64,000 bases of DNA from Larix kaempferi (taxonomy: Eukaryota > Streptophyta > Pinopsida > Pinales > Pinaceae): assembly GCA_027924585.1 (NCBI GenBank), contig BSBM01000865.1:3286001-3350000 (forward strand). The letters are read 5' to 3'. Each line of letters begins with the position of its first letter. The first letter of the stretch is position 1. The notes under the pieces were generated by a model that was given only the letters and a program-made list of their open reading frames with translations, was not told the origin of the DNA and did not search any database. Positions 11,838 through 21,722 of the stretch are shown one piece after another. A program made the translations under genes and the position numbers.

Positions 11838-12515
11838 TGTTGATGTATATGTAACTTCGGAATGTATTTCATATATGTATATTGTACTCCTATAGAAATG
11901 GTATTATTCCTCTATACGGCAGTGTTTGTATTCATATAGAGATGTTATTATTCCTCTATACGAAAGTGTCGCCATTTATATTGTAAGTGTCGTGACTTAT
12001 ACTTGATGGGTTATTAGACCACCTTGTTGGGGTCGGCCCTGTATAAGTCATGTGGGTCAAAGGGTTATTAGACCACCCTATTGGGGGTCGGCCATGTGGG
12101 TCAAAGGGTTATTAGACCACCCTATTGGGTGTCGGCCTAGTCAACATTGTGTTATGTGGTTAAGTTGAGGCCGACGTAGTAAAGGTTATTAGGCAAGTCA
12201 AGTCAAGTATAAATAGAGTGCGGGAGGCACTCTATTTCATCATTCTATTCTCTCTCACACTCTTTGGAGAGTGGCGCACTTGTGGAGGAGGAGAAGTTGC
12301 TGCTAGGAGATGTCTATCTCTTATGCTTGGGTTGTATCATTGCTCTATCTATATCTGAGGAATTTATTGGGGTTTTTCACCTTTATGGTTTTCCCCAAGT
12401 AAACTCTGTGTCTCTTGTGTGCTTGCATTATTGTGTCCATGATTGATATGTTGTACATGTTGTTCTCTCAGTTAAGATCCTAGATTAGATTGAAGTACAT
12501 TTTGAAAAACTAACA
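11838..12515 (+). repeat. Left LTR of element B (678 bp)
   Basis: Begins TGTTGATGTATA and ends AAACTAACA. It contains a TATA box (TATAAATA, 12208-12215) and, overlapping it, a perfect 11-bp hairpin (12211-12221 with 12227-12237). A 44-bp unit beginning GTGGGTCAAAGGG is duplicated in tandem around 12050-12140; the right LTR has one copy, which together with an 11-bp extra piece in the right LTR accounts for the 33-bp length difference. Confidence 0.95.
12208..12237 (+). promoter_or_regulatory. TATA box and hairpin of element B LTR promoter
   Basis: TATAAATA at 12208-12215, followed by a CT-rich stretch 12238-12262 that would suit a transcription start. The arms AAATAGAGTGC and GCACTCTATTT form a perfect stem with a 5-nt loop, and the right LTR repeats both features near 18286-18315. 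Promoter role is inferred from position and motif. Confidence 0.6.
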
Positions 12516-12527
12516 TGGTATCAGAGC
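12516..12527 (+). promoter_or_regulatory. Primer binding site of element B
   Basis: TGGTATCAGAGC lies directly after the left LTR and is complementary to the 3' end of plant initiator Met tRNA, the usual primer of copia minus-strand synthesis. Confidence 0.95.
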
Positions 12528-14589
12528 TATCCTGAAAGAAGGCATGGTATGGCATGTATGACACTTGTTGCACTTGCGATGCTAGGGCTTGATATAGCAA
12601 AAACCAGTCATCGTAGCACTTTTGCTATAAATCCATTTTGGAAAATGTTTCAGATCTGAAACTTTTACAAGTTGAATATCAGATCCCCATGTACCTTGTG
12701 TCCAAAGGAAAACTTCTAATTCATTGTACTTTGTGTTTTATGATCTGTACAATTTAGGGTTTCTGCCTCTTCCAGATTTGAGTCATAAATAGGTGACCTC
12801 GGAAAAAAGGTCATAACTTGGGGTAGGAAGCTCCAAATGAAATTTTGTAAAACGTGTTAGGTAGTGCACGGACTGTACTTTCGTAGGTAACTTTTTCAGA
12901 GGCCGAAACTGAGCCAGTGACACGTGGCATGCCGTACAAGTTTGCTCTCCTGTTTTATCCCATAAATAGGTCATGTTGCGACACTTGGCATAACTCTCTC
13001 TCAGAGAATCCAATTGAGGTCAGACCTATGGGGTTGGAAAGATGACAGGTCGAGCTACCATAGGTAGAAGTTTTAGACCCTGTGGATCGGAAAGATCGGA
13101 GTTACACCAGAAACAATCAGGTACATATTTCTGTCAAAACATAATTATTTTTTAGCACCTTCATTCATGGCTTCAGGAATTTAGGGTTTCGGAGAAAGAT
13201 GTAATTTTTGTAATCGGAGACCATGGATGAATGCTACTCATCAAAATCGAAATTTAGAGACCAAGATCAGAATTTTTGGTTGGGCAGAAGGCCGGGCTTG
13301 ATCAGACCCTAGTTCGGGACTTTGATCGAAAAAGTGGAAAATTAGGGCTTCTGCAAAAATGAGAATTTTTGAAATCTGTGACCACGGCTGGAAGCTCCTC
13401 AGAAAAATAGAAGCTTAGAGCTTTGGATCGAACCTTTTGATTGGGCAGAAGGGTGGGATTTATCAAACCCTAGTTCAGGGTCATGTCCAGTGAATCCAGA
13501 AGTTTCAAAGGCAAATTTGAGGGGTGAAACTTTGCAGTTTTCAGGCGCATCTTTCTATCCTTTCAGAAGTTTGAAATTCAAAGTTTGAATTCTTAGGGTT
13601 TCTCTGACAAACCCTAATCCAGTTCTAGATCTAGTTCCTGCAAATCAAGTGGATTGGGTTAATCCTAGAAGAGAATGGATTGGTCACCTGTATAAGTGAA
13701 GAAGTTCCCGTTTCAAAGGTAGATGAGGCTAAGGCCTTAAGAAGATTACAAGCAATCTCGACAGGTATGACTTACAGGTATGTTTCAAATTTTGTTCATG
13801 GTTAAGTTTATGATATGTTTGTCTTCATATCATTACGGTTAATACAATCTTAATTAATTACTAGACTTGTCGTATCACCTTAATAAAATTATGAATACAT
13901 GATAGAAAATATTCATTGATTAAGGTTTTGACACTTATGATTGTACTAATGCATTGTGATGTTTATGAGGTTTATGTTGTTCGCTAACATGAAAGGTACA
14001 CCAAGAAAGACAAATCATGTTCTACTTCAAGAACATATGATCATGGTGACACGAAGACAAAGATTCATCCATTGTCATGGATCATATAGAAGATCTACTT
14101 ACGAGGTATGTATAACTTGGTACTACAATGGTTAACTTATGAGACATGCAGGTTACTAGCATAAGTCATTGAAGAGAACCAAAAGACATCATGCGGGTAT
14201 GTTAGACATAACTAGCTAACATAGTAATCCAGGTATGCTTTTCCTATATCAAGTTAGAATATTACCTTGTGTTAGGATCCCTTATATAAGTATACTTGGT
14301 ATGATTGGTTATGTTTATTCATAAAGTTAGAAATGTAAGAAATCAAGGGTTTATGCATATTATGTCTCTTATCTTGATTGATGATTTGACTAACCAGAAG
14401 AGTCCTATGATCAAATAAGAATATGCATGAGTAAAAGAAGTCTTCCCTGAAACCTTGAATACTAATGTTTATTATTTGTGTTTAAAATGATCATGACTAT
14501 TCATGTTTAAGATTATTGTGTTTTGATTATGTATGAGACCTCGAGGATAACACAATGATGATACTAATGAGCATGCATAGTGATTAAGA
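12528..14589 (+). other. Gag-less leader region of element B
   Basis: Two kilobases where gag would lie hold no ORF of note. Two diverged copies of a roughly 160-bp unit occur (from about 13200 and 13360; shared text TTGGGCAGAAGG and GACCCTAG or AACCCTAG). The remainder is AT-rich. Either gag has been replaced by non-coding sequence or it has decayed beyond recognition. Confidence 0.5.
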
Positions 14590-14817
14590 ATGGATATAAG
14601 TTCAAGGACAGGTAATCCAGGAAGCAAAGATCAAGAGGGAGCACACTTCAATAGTTTCTACAAGGATGCAGATATTCAGAGGGAGTTGACCACTTCTCAC
14701 AATCCACATCAGAATGGAGTTACAGAAAGGAAGCAAACCGAGAGGGAGTCAACCCTACAACCAAACAAAGATAAGTATTTTAATTGTCATTTCTTACATA
14801 TTTGTTTGTTTAAATAA
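14590..14817 (+). pseudogene. Element B integrase fragment
   Basis: The stretch GAHFNSFYKDADIQRELTTS and then PHQNGVTERK matches the second half of the copia integrase core (the D-x-G-x-E-F region through the Q-N-G-V-x-E-R box that carries the catalytic Glu). The upstream core and the zinc module are missing and the downstream half fades by about 14780. It is a remnant of about 60 residues, followed by 380 bp (14818-15198) with no recognisable coding content. Confidence 0.7.
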
Positions 14818-15198
14818 TGTTGTTCAATGTTGTATATGCTTATGTTCCTAGACTTAGGTTGTGTACTATGCATATTAGAATAATTGCATTGATGAACAGT
14901 ATACTACTGATATGCATGTGATGGGTAAGTGGCCTATGGCACTGTACAACATTCCATTGCTACTTATCTAGAATGAAACCTCTTTGCTGACATGTTGGGA
15001 GTTGTGCACACTCTTAACAATGTTCTGGTAGAGATTGGAAGGCATCTAGAAAGTTACGAGATATGGATAAATGTTGTATTGAAGCATTGGCTAAAATAAT
15101 TGCATGATTGTATGACATATTTCTTTATGTGTAAGAATTTGTTCTGAAAACTATGAGATGGTTATAATCATGCAATTTAACTTGTTTTGTAGGAAAGA

Positions 15199-16681
15199 TT
15201 GTACACCATCACCTACAAAAGAAGGAATACAACATTTGTTCCAACAACAAAGATATCTATTGAAGATATTGAAGTTCCCAGGATCTGGGATGAAGTAATG
15301 GAAGAATGCCATGATCAGTCGATCATGAAGAATGATGTTTGGGATGCAGTCCCAAGACCTGAAGGGAAGTCTGCTGTGACTTCCAAATGGATCTATAAGA
15401 TCAAGCATGCTGCAGATGGTAGCATGGATAAAGACAAAACGAGTGATGAAATGGAAGATACACCAGATGGATGTCAAGACAACCTTCTTGAATGGTGTAG
15501 TCGAAGAGGAAGTGTATGTGGAGCAGTCACTTGGTTTTGAAACACATGACATGAAGTCATATATGTGTAGGTTAAAGAATGCCTTATATGGCTTGAAGCA
15601 AGCTCCTAGGACTTGGTATGGTAGGATGGGCAGTTTCCTATCTAGTTTGGGCTTTACCAAGAGTAAAGCGGATTCCAACCTTTACTACAAGGTTGAGGAA
15701 GGCAATCCTGTGATACTACTATTGTATGTGGATGACCAGTTTGTTACAGGTGATGATAGATTGATTGCCGCTACCAAGAGGAAACTTGCAGCTGAGTTAG
15801 AGATGAAGAACTTGGGTATGATGCACTACTTTCTAGGCATGGAGGTGTGGCAGAGTGCAGATGGAATCTTCCTTGGACAAGGGAAGTATGCAGAAGAGAT
15901 CCTGAAGAGGTTCGGGATCATGGACTGCAAGGCCATGGCCACACCTATGGCATCAAACCTGAAGCTTCTATGTGATGCCTCATTTGATCCGGTTGATGTC
16001 ACTATGTATCGTCAGATGATTGGGTCCTTGATGTACCTGACGAACACGAGACTAGATATTTTCTTTGCGGTGAGCACATTGAGCCAATTCCTGATGAATC
16101 CGAGAGATGTCCACCTGGTTGCTGTAAATCATATTCTGAGGTACCTGAAGGGTACAGTTGATTATGGGCTCAAGTATGATGCGAATCAAAAGTTTAACCT
16201 ACAGGGTTATGTTGATTGGGCAGGCAGTGCTGCAGATAGGAAGAGCACTTCTGGGTGATGCTTCAATATGGGATTAGGTGTGATCTCTTGGTTTAACAAG
16301 AAGCAGTCCTGCATAACACTGAGTACAGCTGAAGCAGAGTATGTTGCAGCTTGTTCAGCTAGTTGTGAGGCAGTATGGCTTCGGAAGCTACTGTCTGAGT
16401 AATTTGATCTCCTGCTGGAGGCTACTGGTATCTTTTGTGACAACCAGAGTTGTGTGAAGCTATCTGAGAATCCAATGTTCCACGACAGGTCGAAACACAT
16501 TGAGATCAAATATCACTATATCAGGCATATGGTGCAGAGAGAAGCAGTGAAGCTCCTGTATGTTGCGACAGATGAGCAGATTGCAGATGTGTTGACAAAG
16601 CCACTAGCCAGAGTGAAGTTTGAGTACTTTAGAGAGAGGCTTGGTGTTCTTCAGATTAACAACACTTCGAGGAAGAAGTGA
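15199..16681 (+). pseudogene. Element B copia reverse transcriptase and RNase H
   Basis: 15199-15420 encodes the RT start (NDVWDAVPRPEGKSAVTSKW). A deletion of roughly 40 codons with a frameshift then joins it to WKIHQMDVKTTFLNG in ORF 15407-16258. That ORF has the copia RT palm with YVDD (in LLYVDDQFVTGDD), the FLGMEV and YRQMIGSLMYL boxes and the start of RNase H. A TGA at 16256 interrupts RNase H; coding resumes through STAEAEYVA to the copia C-terminus ADVLTKPLA, ending at 16681, with another in-frame stop near 16400. Order integrase-RT-RNase H confirms Ty1/copia. Confidence 0.92.
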
Positions 16682-17959
16682 TGGAGACATTTGCTGAAGC
16701 CATTCCAAGCATGGTGGAAGGAAGATCCTTCACATGGCTATGGATATGAGCGCTGGATGATGAGCATTAGGACGATGTTCTAGTTTCTGCTCTGTATGAT
16801 CAGTTGGAACATTTATGTATGTATGCATCATGTTGGATGCTGGATATGATCAGTTGGATCATTTATGTATGTATGCATCATGTTGGATGCTTGGACCATG
16901 TATCTGTATATGTATCATGTGGATATGTTGTATGATCAGGTAGATCATGTATGTTGATGGATACATTGTGTGGATCATGTATCTATGTATGTATCAGGTA
17001 GATACATTGTATATGATGAATGTATCAGGTAGATACTTGGTATGCATCAGGGGATGCATTATATGATCAGGATGATCATGGATGACGAGCTTCAGGATGT
17101 TGCTCTAGATGACATGCATCAGGACGATGCAGTGATGATGATCAGGATGATCATGTGTACATCAGGATGATGTATGGTGAGTATCAGGTTGATACTTTGT
17201 GGTCGTGGACAGGTTGTGTAGATAAGCATATAATAGCGCCCTGGGAGGTTTGCAGATTCTCTTGCTAGGTTTTTCCGCTGGCATATAATAGCTCCCTGGG
17301 AGATCTGGCAAACGCCCTTTCGAGGTTTTGTCCTATGGCATGTAAGTAGACTTGGGAGATTTGGACAAGATGAAAAAGGCCTTAGATGCTCTTTCGAGGC
17401 ATTTCCATGACCACATGTAATAAGTCCTGGAGATCTAGATAGGATGAAAAAGGCATCAGATGCTCTTTAGGGTTCTTCCTTGACAAGACACTCTTTTAAG
17501 GTTTTGTGGTGGGGGTCACATGTAATAAGTCCTGGAGATCTGGACAGGATGAAAAAGGCCTCAGATGCTCTTTAGGGTTCTTGCTAGTCAAGAGACTCTT
17601 TTAAGGTTTTGTGACAGTCACATGTAATGTGCTCCTGGGAGATCCGACAGGTAGAGTTGTCTGCTCGTAATAGCCTGGGATGTTGCAGCCAGGTTTTGTG
17701 ACGCACGTAATAAGTCCTAAGGATTCCACAGTATGGCCAGTGATGATGAAGACCTGCAGATGGTGGGCCAACATCCAGTATGAAAAAGGACTGGCTCTGT
17801 AGAACTTCCTATGATGAGTAGATTAAGAGATTGATTGAGATAGCAGCAGCAGTGATGATGACGATTATTCGAGGACGATGCATCGATGACGATGATCCAG
17901 AGAAGAAGACTTGTGCTAGAAGACCTATGTCGAGAAATACCTTCCTAGTTAAGAGGGAG
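16682..17959 (+). repeat. 3' region of element B with hairpin array and tandem units
   Basis: Non-coding 1.3 kb between the pol stop and the right LTR. 16796-17196 is a run of short hairpins with AGGNN-type loops (see the separate entry). 17220-17660 is a second array of roughly 60-110 bp degenerate units with CATGTAATAAGTCCTGGAGA, GATGAAAAAGG and AGGTTTTGTG (starts near 17220, 17279, 17337, 17411, 17517 and 17620). 17740-17959 is shared with K. A purine tract AAGAGGGAG at 17951-17959 abuts the right LTR. Confidence 0.8.
16796..17196 (+). repeat. Array of short hairpins with co-varying arms
   Basis: Perfect inverted repeats at 16825-16840, 16846-16862, 16875-16890, 16932-16948, 16990-17006, 17021-17037 (inner 5 bp), 17043-17058, 17063-17079, 17115-17131, 17138-17154, 17158-17174 and 17180-17196. 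The later ones share the form ATC-AGGNN-GAT while the outer bases change in pairs (TG..CA, TA..TA, AG..CT). Confidence 0.85.
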
Positions 17960-18604
17960 TGTTGATGTATAAGTAACTTCGAAATGTATTTCATATATGT
18001 ATATTGTACTCCTATAGAAATGGTATTATTCCTCTATACGAAAGTGTTTGTATTCCTATAGAGATGTTATTATTGCTCTATACGGAAGTGTCGTCATTTA
18101 TATTTTAAGTGTCGTAACTTATACTTGATGGGTTATTAGACCACCTTGTTGGGGTCGTCCCTGTATAAGTCATGTGGGTCACAGGGTTATTAGACCACCC
18201 TATTGGGTGTCGGCCCAGTCAGCATTGTGTTATGTGGTTAAGTTGAGGCCGACGTAGTAAAGGTTATTAGGCAAGTCAAGTCAAGTATAAATAGAGTGCG
18301 GGAGGCACTCTATTTCATCATTCTATTCTCTCTCACACTCTCTGGAGAGTGGCGCACTTGTGGAGGAGGAGAAGCTGTTGCTAGGAGATGTCTATCTCTT
18401 ATGCTTGGGTTGTATCATTGCTCTATCTATCTCTAAGGAAGTTATTGGGGTTTTTCACCTTTATGGTTTTCCCCAAGTAAACTCAGTGTCTCTTGTGTGC
18501 TTGCATTATTGTGTCCATGATTGATATGCTGTAGATATGTTGTACATGTTGTTCTCTCAGTTAAGATCCTAGATCAGATTGAAGTAAATTCTGAAAAACT
18601 AACA
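17960..18604 (+). repeat. Right LTR of element B (645 bp)
   Basis: Begins TGTTGATGTATA and ends AAACTAACA, matching the left LTR apart from scattered substitutions, one fewer 44-bp unit and an 11-bp extra segment near 18530. Repeats the TATA box and hairpin at 18286-18315. The duplication CACAC follows at 18605. Confidence 0.95.
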
Positions 18605-20137
18605 CACACGTCGTTGCTCATCTCGCAAATAGTGTGGAGGGAACTTCATAGTTTGGAGATATATAATGATATCCCCATACCAAGGGTCTGTTGACGAGAT
18701 AAGAAATAAATGTTCATCCACAAATGAGTCTTCATCGTCAACTTCCTCATCAAGTCTTGGGAAATCTGACATCAATTCTGTGAAAACCAAGGACTTCACC
18801 GACTTTATCGAAGCAAAATCAAGATCAAACTCCTGAAGGATGAAAATCCATTTGTTATATTCCCCCCCAATTATGCGGCATGAGAGCACAAATTGAAACA
18901 GATTGACATGCACTATAACGGTGGTCTTCCTAAGCAAAATATAATGTCGTAATCGTTGGATTGCACGAACAGTTGCAAGGGCCAATTTCTCAATGTGAGA
19001 GTATCTCAACTCAACATCTATGAGATTTCTACTCAGATAATAAACAACATGCTCCTGAAGCACATCATCCGCCTGAACTAAGACCATACCAATTGTCTCT
19101 TGATACGCGGCCACATAAAGCAAAAAATCTCTTGCAAAGTCGGGTGGACTAAGAAGAGGGGCCGATACCAAGGATTTCTTCAAAGCGTCGAAGGATTGCT
19201 GGGCTCGCTCATCCCAGATAAAAAGGGTGTCCTTCTTCAGTAATCACGCGAAACCCTTAGTAAGATTGGCATAATTCACGATAAAACGACGCAAGAAAGT
19301 GGCTCTCCCTTGGAGGCTCTGAAGCTGAATCAAGTCACGTGGGGGAGGCAATCGAAGTATTGCCTCAACCTTTAAAGGATAGACTCTAATACCCTCTTTG
19401 GAAACTGCAAACCCTAGAAGGCAACCCGTTTTCATGACAAAGATGCACTTGTTAGGGTTCAACCTAATCTTATAGCATCGACATCTTTCAAAAATAAGGC
19501 GGAGGTGACTGGGGTGATCAACTCTCTTACGAGAATGACCAGCAAGATCATCCAGATAAGCCTCCACTACGTGCTTAAGGTAATGAAAGGAGTAGGTCAT
19601 GGCACACTGAAAAGTAGCTCCGATGTTTTTAAGGCCGAAGGGCATATTCCGGTATGCAAAGGTACCCCAAGGACATATAAATGCAGTTTTATGCCGTTCC
19701 TCGGATTTAATCTGAATCTGATTATAACTTGAAAAATCGTCCATGAAAAAAAATACCTCGCTTCTCGCACAAGCATCCAAGATTTGATCTATGAATGGAG
19801 TGGGAAAGTTATCCTTAGGACATGCTCGGTTTAGATATCTGAAATCGATGCACAAACGGATGGTTCCCTGCTTCTTATCCACATGAACGATATTGGAAAC
19901 CCATTCGGTAAGGGGAACCAGGTAGATGAAACCAGCTTTGAGCAGCTTCTCTACCTTTGCCTTGATCGTGGCTGCCTTCCTAGGATTCACAGCGCGAAGA
20001 CGTTGTCGAACAAGCTTAACATTTGGATAAGTATTAATATCATGTTTGACAATACTAGGGTCTATTCCTGGCATCTCCTCATAAGACCAGGCGAAAACAT
20101 CCCAAAATTCTTTGAAAAGCTAGGTGTAAATGCGGAT
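18599..20137 (-). pseudogene. Element D reverse transcriptase and RNase H
   Basis: Coding starts near 20137 in the linker before RT (LFKEFWDVFAWSYEEMPG), then ORF 20074-19244 holds RT: KKQGTIRLCIDFRYLNRACP, MPFGLKN and the active site EAYLDDLAGHS (Y-x-D-D). A stop near 19241 separates it from ORF 19183-18599, the Ty3 RNase H and the tether toward integrase (VVYYLSRNL, RYSHIEKLALA, LVFTELMSDF). The FAWSYEEMPG-type linker and the RT text are typical of Tat-lineage Ty3/gypsy elements. The frame is cut at 18609 by B. An in-frame TAG lies near 20120. Confidence 0.92.
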
Positions 20138-20148
20138 CTCCCGAAGTT

Positions 20149-20990
20149 ACAATAAAGTACAAATGTAATATGATGAAGAAGACCTACATGGAGGCTAGGC
20201 CTACATCCAATATGAAAAAGAGTTGGCTCTGTAGAACTTCCTATGACGAGAAGAATTGAGAGATAGCACTAGTGATTGAGATGACAAGTACAGCAGTAGT
20301 GACGATGATGCTTCACGATCCAGTGATGATGATCCAGCTCCAATATTGAATACTTGTGCCTATATGTATTGATGACCTGTGTCAAGAGAATACCTTCCTA
20401 GTTAAGAGGGAGTGTTGATGTATTTGTAACGTCGAAAGATATTCACTTATATATTGTATGTATTACATTTGTACTTTATTGTATCCCCAACAGAGATGTA
20501 TTATTCCTCCGATTGGAAGTGTCGTCATTTGTATTTGCAAGTGTCACAAGTTACATTGTAAATGTCGTAACTTATATTTGATGGGTTATTAGACCACCTT
20601 AGTGGGGTCAGCCCTATATCAGTCACGTGGATGGGTTATTAGGCTTCCTTAGGAAGTCGGCCCAGTTAGGGTTAAAGACAAGTTAAGTTAATGTATAAAT
20701 AGAGAGTGTGACTCTCTCATTCTATTCATTCACTCACTCATCCAACTCGCATAGTTGATAGAGAGGAGTGCGCACAAGTGGAGGAGGAGTAGTTGCTGAA
20801 GACATCTATATTTTGGGGTTTGATCTTTGTGATCTTTGTATTGGTGCTCATTCTATCTATGAGGAAGTTGCGGGGTTTTTCACCTTCTTGGTTTTCCCCA
20901 GTGAAGTGCTTTGTGTCTCTTGTCTCTTGTGTTTGATATGTTGTACATGTTGTTCTCTCAGTTAAGATCCTAGATCATATTGAACTAAAT
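20149..20990 (+). mobile_element. Element K: truncated copia 3' end (relative of B)
   Basis: 20167-20412 aligns with B's sequence just before its right LTR (both contain TTGGCTCTGTAGAACTTCC or a near match), then AAGAGGGAG and an LTR beginning TGTTGATGTAT at 20413. The LTR carries TATAAATAGAG at 20694 and runs to about 20989, lacking the last 16 or so bases. No coding region, second LTR or target duplication is present. Its first 22 bp (20149-20170) are the exact inverse of 20461-20482 in its own LTR. Confidence 0.8.
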
Positions 20991-21722
20991 GATAAAATCT
21001 CAGTACCAGTATCATAATGAACTAGAAACTGGAAGTGATCGAGGAAAACCAAAGCCAAATCGTTAAAACCTCTATATGTGCCCCCAGGCAACTCGACATA
21101 CCATTTCGTCGTTGCCCCTGAGGGTGCGTTGAAATAGCCTCAAACGGATAGAGTCACGATTCAAGGAATTCGAGGAGCACCATAAGTGAAAAGTAGTAAC
21201 GTGATCACCTGGATCCTCACCCTTCTTCCCCTTAAACTTTGGAATGTCAGAAGGGAACTTGGTGGGGACTGGAGGCCATGTAGGATTGTGACACACCGGA
21301 TCATTCGTGAGCTTCGAAAGATCTGGTAGATTCAATCTAGCAAGAAAAGGGAGCTAAGGTTGTGAAGCTTGAATATGAGCTCCTGAAAGAGACTAGTTCT
21401 GTGAACCATAAGGTGGTACTGTATGCATCGAAGCTGACACCTGTGGTGCCAACGAACTCTTGTAATAATCGTGACCGTGGCTATAAGGATAGTAACCTCC
21501 TCCAAACTGGTCTGTATTGGAATACAAAGGCACAGGCGTAGCAGGGATTCCATGGGAAGGGTTGGGATAATAAGTAGGACCAACTGAAAAGCCAGAAGAA
21601 TGACCTCCATGAGAATGGGATCCCATATACCCACTCGAGGAAGGAATACCGGACGAGTGCGGGTCGTATGAAAACAGTATGTGAGCCATTAGAGAAATTT
21701 TGAGGTAAAAAATGGGCCTCAA
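20990..21722 (-). pseudogene. Element D gag
   Basis: Reading from 21722, a Gly/Ser/Tyr/His-rich N-terminus (GYMGSHSHGGHSSGFSVG) leads to the conserved capsid-like block (WPPVPTKFPSDIPKFKG, HVTTFHLWCSSNS, SIRLRLFQRTL). In-frame TAG codons lie at 21393 and about 21354. After RTLRG the frame shifts; the shifted frame continues GFNDLALVFLDHFQFLVHYD down to about 20990, where K begins. The C-terminal part of gag, any zinc knuckle and the protease are absent. Gag forms the particle that packages element RNA. Confidence 0.85.

Larger units (their letters stand above)
11838..18604 (+). mobile_element. Element B: Ty1/copia retrotransposon nested in D
   Basis: Complete boundaries: LTRs 11838-12515 and 17960-18604, a perfect 5-bp target duplication CACAC at 11833-11837 and 18605-18609, primer site directly after the left LTR and a purine tract directly before the right LTR. 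Plus-strand coding is limited to an integrase fragment, a partially deleted RT and RNase H; gag is not recognisable. It is therefore non-autonomous. Confidence 0.95.

Noticed and set aside
15151-15678. 175-codon minus-strand ORF
   Set aside because: Antisense shadow of the copia B RT, which is clear on the plus strand.
16796-17196. Regularly spaced repeats taken as a CRISPR-like array
   Set aside because: There are no constant repeats with unique spacers of fixed length, no cas genes, and the sequence is inside a plant copia element.
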